A DNA stretch of 8,661 nt from Saprospiraceae bacterium. GTDB taxonomy: Bacteria; Bacteroidota; Bacteroidia; Chitinophagales; Saprospiraceae. Both the position numbers and the translations under genes were made by a program. The notes below the pieces were generated by a model, which did not search any database, had not been told where the DNA came from, and saw only the letters and a program-made list of their open reading frames with translations. The stretch spans positions 1-8,661 of the forward strand of contig JABDJM010000286.1 in assembly GCA_013002475.1 (NCBI GenBank), in the 5' to 3' direction. Positions 1-5,698 of the stretch are shown piece after piece (the first letter of the stretch is position 1; each line of letters begins with the position of its first letter).

Positions 1-809
1 AATGGTTTACGGTGGACAAAAACGGGCTCCTGGTTTATGACGACAACGGCACGCTAAATACACCTAATGATGACAATGTCCGCCTCATAAAAACCACCAA
101 TTCCCAGCTTCCTGAGAACAGAGTCCGTTGTATCGAAGTCGACCTTGACGGAGAGGTTTGGGTGGGCACCGAGCTCGGAGTGGTCTCTTTCAACTGTGGA
201 ACCTCCGCCTTTGAGCCTCAATTGTGTCAGGGATTTAAGCAAATTGTGGAGGTAGATGGATTTCGGGCCAATCTGTTGGAGACTGAAGATGTAAGGGCTA
301 TTGCCGTGGATGGGGCAAACAGAAAATGGTTTGGCACCACCAATGGTGTTTTTCTAATGTCTCCTAATGGTAAAGAGCAACTAGCCTTTTTTAACTCTGA
401 CAACTCCCCTTTGCCAGACAACTTTATTAACGACATCAAGATCCATCCTGAATCCGGAGAAGTCTTTATTGCTACAGGAAGTGGTTTAGTCTCGTATAAA
501 GGAGAGGCCGTACAAGGAGTTCCCTTTCATGTGGAAGAAAACGCTTATGCTTTTCCAAATCCCGTCCGGCCAGATTATTTCGGTCCTATTGCTATAAAAG
601 GTCTTACCAGGGATGCCGACATTAAGATCACCGATGTAACAGGTCAATTGGTTTTTCAAACCAGGGCGCTTGGAGGACAAGCCGTATGGGATGGAAATGA
701 TTACACAGGCAGACGAGCAAGTAGTGGTGTTTACTATGTATTTGCGACCAGTGATGATGGTTTAAATTCCCCCAATACCCTAATTGCAAAACTACTCTTT
801 ATCAATTGA
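1..809 (+). CDS. porZ: PorZ-like type IX secretion beta-propeller protein, 3' end only
   Basis: This is the C-terminal part of a larger gene; the frame is already open at base 3 (codons for W-F-T-V lie upstream of the GTG at 12), so the true start is outside the window. The fragment shows repeated propeller-blade motifs with the pattern D-G-x-x-W-x-G-T-x-x-G-V, for example DLDGEVWVGTELGVVSF and NRKWFGTTNGVFLM, as in two-component-regulator-type propellers. The last ~88 residues form a beta-sandwich sorting-type domain (starting AYAFPNPVRP, then ITDVTGQLV, AVWDGNDYTG and SSGVYYVFAT). This combination matches PorZ, the surface protein that helps attach anionic lipopolysaccharide to T9SS cargo. 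Other propeller proteins carrying a T9SS-type C-terminal domain are possible, so the family call is firm and the exact PorZ call less so. The gene ends TGA inside the 3' end of bshA on the opposite strand. No terminator was seen. Confidence 0.72.
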   Translation, partial: WFTVDKNGLLVYDDNGTLNTPNDDNVRLIKTTNSQLPENRVRCIEVDLDGEVWVGTELGVVSFNCGTSAFEPQLCQGFKQIVEVDGFRANLLETEDVRAIAVDGANRKWFGTTNGVFLMSPNGKEQLAFFNSDNSPLPDNFINDIKIHPESGEVFIATGSGLVSYKGEAVQGVPFHVEENAYAFPNPVRPDYFGPIAIKGLTRDADIKITDVTGQLVFQTRALGGQAVWDGNDYTGRRASSGVYYVFATSDDGLNSPNTLIAKLLFIN

Positions 810-1961
810 GGCCTTTTCATAAACGCTAGCCTCTATGACCTCCCTATAATACGATTCATACAGGGGTAGGATCTTGTCAATGTGAAAATTACGAGCCTGA
901 TGAAGTGCATTCATTCTAAACTTGTCATGTAGTGGTGGATTGCTCAGGAGCTTAATGCAGTTTGTTGCCATTTCCTCAACATTTCCAAGGTCAGATAAAA
1001 ATCCTGTTTCCCCGTGGATGTTGACCTCTGGAAGGCCTCCGATATTTGAACTGATCACCGGCACTTCGCAAGCCATGGCTTCCAGAGCAGCAAGTCCGAA
1101 GCTTTCAGATCCGGATGGAAGCAAAAACACATCCGCAATGGCCAACAACTCTTCAACAGCCTCCTGCTTACCTAAAAAACGAACCTCATGACCAAGATCA
1201 AGTTCACGGCATAACTCCTCCACGTTCTGTCGGTCAGGTCCATCTCCGATCAGCAATAGTTTACTGGGTATCGTTTCCTGGACTTTGTGAAAGATCTTTA
1301 CGACATCATCCACCCTTTTAACCTTTCTGAAGTTCGACACATGGACCAATATCTTTTCACCATTGGGTGCAACCGCTTTCTTGAAGTGGTCTTTGTCAGC
1401 CTTCTTAAATCTGTCGAAGTCTATAAAATTCGGAATGGTCCGGATCTCCTTTTCAATATTAAATTGAGCGTAGGTGGCATCGGTCAGATACTGAGAGACT
1501 GCTGTAACCCCATCAGATTTATTAATGCTAAATGCCACCACCGGAGCGAAGGCTTTGTTTGTGCCAACCAGGGTGATATCAGTTCCGTGAAGCGTCGTTA
1601 CTACAGGAATGTACTTGCCTTCCGTTAGAAGAATCTTTTTTACCATATAAGCGACCGCGGCGTGAGGAATTGCGTAATGCACATGCAAGATGTCAAGCTC
1701 TTCGTATTTCACAACATCCACCATCTTACTGGCAAGGGTAGTATCATATGGGGGGTACTCGAACAGTGGGTAATCCTCTCCACTTACCTCATGGTAATAT
1801 ATATTTTCCTGGAAAGCATTAAAGCGTGCTGGTTGGCGATAGGTAATAAAATGGATCTGGTGCCCTTTCTTTGCTAAACCCAACCCGAGCTCTGTAGCGA
1901 CCACCCCGGACCCCCCAAAAGTTGGATAGCACACGATTCCGATCTTAAGAGTAGATTTCAT
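792..1961 (-). CDS. bshA: N-acetyl-alpha-D-glucosaminyl L-malate synthase BshA
   Basis: BshA is a retaining GT4/GT-B glycosyltransferase. It transfers GlcNAc from UDP-GlcNAc to L-malate, the first step of bacillithiol synthesis in the cytoplasm. The 389-residue protein has the usual family length. Visible motifs are the N-terminal glycine-rich loop YPTFGGSG (12-19), HVHYAIPHA (93-101), TLHGTDIT with the family histidine (123-130), HVSNFRKVKR at the start of the second Rossmann domain (207-216) and the E-x7-E donor motif ESFGLAALEAMA (286-297). The ATG at 1961 is preceded on its own strand by the AT-rich GATAATCA and no Shine-Dalgarno sequence, as is normal in Bacteroidota. The gene is divergent from the MerR gene and overlaps the porZ-like gene tail to tail by 18 bp. 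The genes for the later steps, bshB and bshC, are not in the window. A general GT4 enzyme is the alternative, but the N-terminus is characteristic of BshA. Confidence 0.93.
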   Translation of the reverse strand: MKSTLKIGIVCYPTFGGSGVVATELGLGLAKKGHQIHFITYRQPARFNAFQENIYYHEVSGEDYPLFEYPPYDTTLASKMVDVVKYEELDILHVHYAIPHAAVAYMVKKILLTEGKYIPVVTTLHGTDITLVGTNKAFAPVVAFSINKSDGVTAVSQYLTDATYAQFNIEKEIRTIPNFIDFDRFKKADKDHFKKAVAPNGEKILVHVSNFRKVKRVDDVVKIFHKVQETIPSKLLLIGDGPDRQNVEELCRELDLGHEVRFLGKQEAVEELLAIADVFLLPSGSESFGLAALEAMACEVPVISSNIGGLPEVNIHGETGFLSDLGNVEEMATNCIKLLSNPPLHDKFRMNALHQARNFHIDKILPLYESYYREVIEASVYEKASIDKE

Positions 1962-2046
1962 TGATTATCTAACAGGTTTTGCAGGATCAAGTTGCACGAG
2001 AGCCTATTTTTGAAGGGTTTGAGAGGGCAATAATAGTGGATTCCTT

Positions 2047-2098
2047 TGTTCACTCACTGTCTTTTGCTGAACATTACCCTAAAAGGTTTGTTTGTTCA
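2047..2098. repeat. Three TGTTCA/TGAACA half-sites in the bshA-merR intergenic region
   Basis: TGTTCA lies at 2047-2052 and 2093-2098, and its reverse complement TGAACA at 2068-2073. The two direct copies extend to the identical 8-mer TTTGTTCA (2045-2052 and 2091-2098). Starts are 21 and 25 bp apart, about two helical turns, and the last copy abuts the possible -33 element of the MerR gene. This arrangement fits an operator for an oligomeric regulator such as the divergent MerR protein, but binding is inference. Confidence 0.35.
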
Positions 2099-2099
2099 A

Positions 2100-2133
2100 T
2101 TGTCCCCCTCCGCTGGGATAATAATATCTTTTG
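2100..2133 (+). promoter_or_regulatory. Possible promoter of the MerR gene (Bacteroidota -33/-7 type)
   Basis: TTG at 2100-2102 is followed after 22 bp by TATCTTTT at 2125-2132, with G at 2133. This is one mismatch from the Bacteroidota -7 consensus TAnnTTTG. Transcription would begin about 10-15 bases before the GTG start at 2153, giving a very short leader. The match is modest and the spacing is at the long end, so the call is tentative. Confidence 0.3.
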
Positions 2134-2152
2134 ATAATCAAAGCACCTGTTA

Positions 2153-3046
2153 GTGGCTGTCTATTCCATAAGTGATCTGGAAAAATTATGTGGTATAAAA
2201 GCCCACACTATCCGGATCTGGGAACAACGTTATGGAATTGTAAAGCCAAAACGGACCAAGACAAATATTAGATTCTATCAGGATAAAGACCTAAGACGCT
2301 TACTCAATATTGCTCTACTTAACCGGAATGGGTTCAAGATTTCAAAGATTGCCTGCATGTCCAAGGAGGAGATCCAGGAAAAAGTTCTTTCCATCTCCTC
2401 TGTAAGCTTTGAGCACGATATCCAGTTGGACTCACTAACCATTGCAATGATAGAAATGGATGAGACCAAGCTGGACAAGGTCATCAGAACAAATATCGAG
2501 AAGATCGGCTTCGAACGGACGATGTTGGAGTTGATATACCCATTTTTGGAAAAGCTCTCTGTTTTATGGCTTACAGGCTCTATTAATCCTGTTCAGGAAG
2601 GCTTTATGACTTATTTGTTAAGACAAAAGTTAATTGCTGCGATTGATCGGGTTCCATTTCCCACCATCGCAACGACAAAGAAGTTTATGCTTTTCCTTCC
2701 CACCGGGGAGACCCAGGAATTGAGCCTGCTTTTCTTAAATTACCTGCTAAGATCTAGGGGTTACCAGGTCATCTATTTAGGACAAAACATAACCCTGGAT
2801 GACTTGAAAGATGCCTTTTGCGTCCAAAAACCAGCGTTTCTGTACACAATGATCTCAGAAACGTACTCGAATCAAAGCGTGGATGCTTATGTTTCAAACC
2901 TGGGAAAAACCTTCCCCCAAGCCAGAGTCCTGGTTTCGGGCTACCAGGTGGTGGCCCAAGGGGTCAGAAAGAGGGAAAATATTATACCCCTTGAGAGTCT
3001 TGATCAAACTCTGAATTTTTTGAATTCTCTCCGCGTGGAAAGTTGA
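2153..3046 (+). CDS. MerR-family transcriptional regulator with B12-binding-like C-terminal half (CarH/LitR type), cobalamin ligands apparently lost
   Basis: This is a probable DNA-binding repressor or activator of 297 residues. Residues 4-70 are a MerR winged helix-turn-helix (YSISDLEKLCGIKAHTIRIW, the EQRYG signature, then NIRFYQDKDLRRL). Residues ~90-160 are predicted helical, like the cap domain of CarH. Residues ~177-293 resemble the Rossmann-like cobalamin domain (FLPTGETQELSLLFLNYLL, then GYQVIYLGQNI, then RVLVSGYQV). Compared with CarH, the DxHxxG-type motif reads E-T-Q-E-L-S (186-191), with Gln where the cobalt-ligating His should be. The W-x9-E-H motif reads W139-x9-E149-G150. The protein therefore probably does not bind B12 in the usual way. 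GTG at 2153 is the only start between the in-frame stop at 2135 and the HTH. Upstream TGTTCA repeats could be its operator. A yceI gene follows 51 bp downstream. Family members often regulate carotenoid or light-response genes; the target here is unknown. Confidence 0.87.
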   Translation: MAVYSISDLEKLCGIKAHTIRIWEQRYGIVKPKRTKTNIRFYQDKDLRRLLNIALLNRNGFKISKIACMSKEEIQEKVLSISSVSFEHDIQLDSLTIAMIEMDETKLDKVIRTNIEKIGFERTMLELIYPFLEKLSVLWLTGSINPVQEGFMTYLLRQKLIAAIDRVPFPTIATTKKFMLFLPTGETQELSLLFLNYLLRSRGYQVIYLGQNITLDDLKDAFCVQKPAFLYTMISETYSNQSVDAYVSNLGKTFPQARVLVSGYQVVAQGVRKRENIIPLESLDQTLNFLNSLRVES

Positions 3047-3074
3047 TTTTTCTTTCTTCCTTTGCATAGTTTTA
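3043..3074 (+). promoter_or_regulatory. Possible promoter of the yceI gene (Bacteroidota -33/-7 type)
   Basis: TTG at 3043-3045 overlaps the stop codon of the MerR gene. It is followed after 21 bp by TAGTTTTA at 3067-3074, one mismatch from TAnnTTTG. The predicted start of transcription is near 3080, about 17 bases before the ATG at 3098. This would let yceI be transcribed apart from merR, although read-through from merR is also possible. Confidence 0.35.
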
Positions 3075-3097
3075 TTACACCCTAATTGAATTAGTAT

Positions 3098-3781
3098 ATG
3101 AAAAATGTATTCAGATTAACTTTTGCCGTTCTTGTATTCGGGCTGGCTTTCTCATCTTGCAAAAAAAACACTGGCGAAAAAGCCGTTACCGGAGAAGCTT
3201 CTGGTAAAGCTGCTGCCGCAGGAGAAACAATGTATAAGGTCAACCCTGCTGCAAGTCAGGTATTATGGACGGGCTCTAAACCAACAGGGCAGCACACAGG
3301 TACTATCCAGGTTGCCGAAGGTATGGTTGGACTCAATGGACAAAACCTGGTTAGCGGGAATTTTTCCTTAGATATGAATTCTCTTTCTGTTTCTGACTTA
3401 CAACCAGGCCAGGGAAAGGAAAAACTGGAAAGTCATTTAAAGGGAACTGTTGATGGAAATAGAGATGACTTCTTTAATGTCACCAAATTTCCAAATGCTA
3501 GTTTCTCCATTACCAATGTCGGTCCTGCTACCGCTGGTGACCAAAATGCCAATGCAACTATTACGGGAGACCTTACAATTCGAGATGTAACTAAAAGTGT
3601 CACCTTCCCTGCTTATGTAGGTGCTATTGGGAATAAGTTTACTGCCGTAACCCCCAATTTTACCATCAATCGAACAGAATGGGGAGTCAATTTTAAGAGT
3701 AAGTCGATTTTTGACAATTTGAAAGATGACTTCATTAGTGACGATATTTCGCTTTCAATTAAGTTGGAGGCATCCAAATAA
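3098..3781 (+). CDS. YceI-family lipoprotein
   Basis: The 227-residue protein has a lipoprotein signal peptide: K2 and R6, then a hydrophobic stretch from 7 to 18, then SSC with the lipid-bearing Cys at 21. An Ala/Gly/Lys-rich linker follows (22-45), then one full YceI domain (46-226). Typical YceI segments are YKVNPAASQVLWTGSKPTGQ at the start, the GKEKLESHLKG region, DDFFNVTKFPNASFSI (123-138), ITGDLTIRDVTKSVTFPA (155-172) and NRTEWGVNF (191-199). YceI proteins are lipocalin-like beta barrels, and some bind a long-chain polyisoprenoid in the cavity. The lipid anchor suggests a location in the inner or outer membrane facing the periplasm. The gene sits 51 bp after the MerR gene and ends in a strong terminator, so merR-yceI may be one transcription unit. 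The physiological role is unknown; an isoprenoid or carotenoid link is inferred from the family and the neighbour. Confidence 0.92.
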   Translation: MKNVFRLTFAVLVFGLAFSSCKKNTGEKAVTGEASGKAAAAGETMYKVNPAASQVLWTGSKPTGQHTGTIQVAEGMVGLNGQNLVSGNFSLDMNSLSVSDLQPGQGKEKLESHLKGTVDGNRDDFFNVTKFPNASFSITNVGPATAGDQNANATITGDLTIRDVTKSVTFPAYVGAIGNKFTAVTPNFTINRTEWGVNFKSKSIFDNLKDDFISDDISLSIKLEASK

Positions 3782-3797
3782 GCATAGCCTTTTCCAA

Positions 3798-3830
3798 AAA
3801 AAATCCTCAGTCGATGACTGGGGATTTTTT
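3798..3830 (+). terminator. Rho-independent terminator after yceI
   Basis: AAAATCCTCAGTC (3800-3812) pairs with GACTGGGGATTTT (3816-3828) over 13 bp with one G-U pair. The loop is the 3-base GAT. Flanking A and T runs can extend the stem, and six T residues (3825-3830) close it. It lies 16 bases after the yceI stop and separates merR-yceI from the acyl-CoA synthetase pair. The A-tract on the left side means it could also act in reverse, but no minus-strand gene ends here. Confidence 0.9.
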
Positions 3831-3862
3831 ATTGCCTACAGGGATTTATATTTTGAACCTTG

Positions 3863-5698
3863 ATGAGTGGGTTTCAACCAAAAAGACTGTTCGAAGTATT
3901 CGAATATCAGCTTCAATATTATCCTCAGAAAAATGCTATCTCTTTTTGGGATGGACAACAATGGGCAGTACGGTCTACTGCACAGTGCCTGGAGGATGTT
4001 AGGTCTCTGGCCTGGGGAATTCGCAAAGCCGGATGGCCGCTGGGCGAAAAGATCGGTCTATTAGCCCAGTCAGGAATGTATTCCTGGGTGGTCACTGATG
4101 CAGCTATTCAAATGGCGGGCTGCATCCCTGTTCCAATGCACGCCTCTTCGTCCGTTGCTCAGCTGGCCCACATTATTTCAGATTCTCAGATTTCCAGATG
4201 CTTTATCGGGGATGACCCTTCAGAACTATTGAAGGCAAGCGAAGCCGCTGGTGTTTCCCTTGAAACCTATTCTCTTCGGGATGGTCATGGGGAAACTCAC
4301 TGGACAAACCTACAGGCTCCCCCGAACCAGGAAGAGCTAATATCCCTCAAGGAAATATCAGATAATATTGACCCCACATCTCTGGCTACCATTATTTACA
4401 CCTCTGGTACTACGGGGAACCCAAAGGGGGTTATGCTGTCCCACCAAAATATTTTGAGCAACATCCTTTCAACCATTGTTTTGATACCTGTTAATGCAAA
4501 CGATAGGGTGCTCAGCTATTTACCCCCAAGCCACATCTTTGAGAGGATGGTTCTCTACTCCTACCTGATGACTGGGGCCAGCATCTTTTTTGCCCGATCT
4601 GTGAATACCATTTTGGAAGATCTCCAGTATATAAAGCCCCACTATTTCACCTCTGTGCCGCGACTTTTAGAAAAAGTTTATGAACGCATCATTCAGGAAA
4701 GCTCGAAGGGCTTTGCACTAAAGCGAAGACTTGTCAAGTGGGCTGTTCGAGTGGGTGAACAATACCAAAATAAGAAGGGCATACTACACCGTATCCAAAG
4801 ATTTATCGCAAACATTCTGGTTTACCGAGTGTGGAGAAACAGGATCGGGGGACATGTAAAAGGTGTGATCGTGGGAGCGGCAGCGCTACAACCCCGACTT
4901 GGAAGGCTTTTTTCCGCTGCAAGGATCAAAATCCGGGAAGGTTATGGGTTAACAGAGACATCTCCGGTGATCTCCTTTAATAGATTTGAACCAGGAGGAA
5001 ATAAATTCGGAACCGTGGGAATACCAATACCAGGCATTGAACTACGGATTGCTTCAGAAGACGAGCACAAGGAGGGTGAAATTCAGGTTAGGGGCCCTGG
5101 TGTCATGCTTGGATATCACAATCTTCCTGAAAAGACCAAAGAAGTGATTGATGAAGAGGGTTGGTTTTCAACAGGCGATACCGGCAGGTTAATTAATCGG
5201 AGATTCTTGCAAATTTCAGGTCGAAAAAAGGATATATTTAAAACTACAACTGGCAAATACGTTGCTCCGCTTCACGTCGAGAATACTCTTAAGGAGAACA
5301 TTTACATCAGCCAGTGCATGGTCATTGGAGCCAACATGCCTTACCCTGGTGCTTTGATCATTCCAAACTTTGACCACCTACAAGTTTGGTGTGAAGAGCA
5401 AAAAGTTCATTGGACAGCCCCCCAATTTATGGTGATCAACCCCAGGGTGGTCCAGCTTTTTAAGGAGATCCTGGCCAAAATGAATCATCCCCTGAGCAAA
5501 GAAGAAAAGGTTAGGAGGTTTTATTTATTGCACGAAGAATGGTCTGCCCATACCTTAGAATATGGTCCGACACTCAAATTGATAAGACCTTTTATCAGAA
5601 ATAAATATCAAAAACAGATCGAAGAACTTTTTGGGCCAAAGGGCCTTGAAGTTCCCAGGTCAGAATCTCAAAATAATGGAAGCGACCAAACTTTTTGA
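3863..5698 (+). CDS. Long-chain fatty acid-CoA ligase (AMP-forming), first of a tandem pair
   Basis: This adenylate-forming enzyme of the ANL superfamily activates a fatty acid with ATP to acyl-AMP and then acyl-CoA. At 611 residues it has the FadD15/ACSL-like length. Motifs (ATG numbering) are the phosphate-binding loop YTSGTTGNPKG (179-189), LPPSHIFERM (220-229), GYGLTETSP (360-368), STGD (436-439), the hinge GRKKDIFKTTTGKYVAP (453-469) and the C-terminal PTLKLIR with the probable catalytic Lys572. No signal peptide or membrane helix is seen. ATG at 3863 was chosen over the adjacent in-frame TTG at 3860. The gene starts 32 bases after the yceI terminator, with no convincing promoter. Its 3' end overlaps the next gene by 23 bp, and the last ~21 residues extend past where its paralogue ends. 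The hinge reads G-R and T-T-G where the paralogue has D-R and S-G-G, which suggests diverged substrate use. Chain-length preference cannot be told from sequence. Confidence 0.9.
   Translation: MSGFQPKRLFEVFEYQLQYYPQKNAISFWDGQQWAVRSTAQCLEDVRSLAWGIRKAGWPLGEKIGLLAQSGMYSWVVTDAAIQMAGCIPVPMHASSSVAQLAHIISDSQISRCFIGDDPSELLKASEAAGVSLETYSLRDGHGETHWTNLQAPPNQEELISLKEISDNIDPTSLATIIYTSGTTGNPKGVMLSHQNILSNILSTIVLIPVNANDRVLSYLPPSHIFERMVLYSYLMTGASIFFARSVNTILEDLQYIKPHYFTSVPRLLEKVYERIIQESSKGFALKRRLVKWAVRVGEQYQNKKGILHRIQRFIANILVYRVWRNRIGGHVKGVIVGAAALQPRLGRLFSAARIKIREGYGLTETSPVISFNRFEPGGNKFGTVGIPIPGIELRIASEDEHKEGEIQVRGPGVMLGYHNLPEKTKEVIDEEGWFSTGDTGRLINRRFLQISGRKKDIFKTTTGKYVAPLHVENTLKENIYISQCMVIGANMPYPGALIIPNFDHLQVWCEEQKVHWTAPQFMVINPRVVQLFKEILAKMNHPLSKEEKVRRFYLLHEEWSAHTLEYGPTLKLIRPFIRNKYQKQIEELFGPKGLEVPRSESQNNGSDQTF

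Noticed and set aside
12..14. GTG at 12 as the start of the first gene
   Set aside because: The frame is open to the left edge and the preceding codons (W-F-T) complete a propeller-blade motif, so the gene begins outside the window.
1287..1628. Plus-strand open frame inside bshA
   Set aside because: It is antisense to a well-supported gene, shows no recognisable domain and has no promoter, so it is a shadow frame.
2028..2035. Possible bshA promoter -7 box (TATTATTG on the minus strand)
   Set aside because: It has one mismatch and no TTG at a suitable -33 distance, which is too weak to annotate.
2153..3046. Calling the MerR protein a true B12-dependent photoreceptor CarH
   Set aside because: The domain layout fits, but the cobalt-ligating His and the EH histidine are both missing, so B12-dependent light sensing is not supported.
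3847..3855. TATATTTTG just upstream of the first synthetase as a promoter -7 box
   Set aside because: It resembles TAnnTTTG, but the only nearby TTG (3832-3834) is 12 bp away, too close for a -33 element.
3860..3862. TTG as the start of the first acyl-CoA synthetase
   Set aside because: An ATG follows immediately at 3863 in the same frame and is the more likely initiation codon.
5631..5675. N-terminal extension of the second synthetase from TTG at 5631
   Set aside because: The 15 added residues have no counterpart in the paralogue, whose homology begins at the ATG at 5676.
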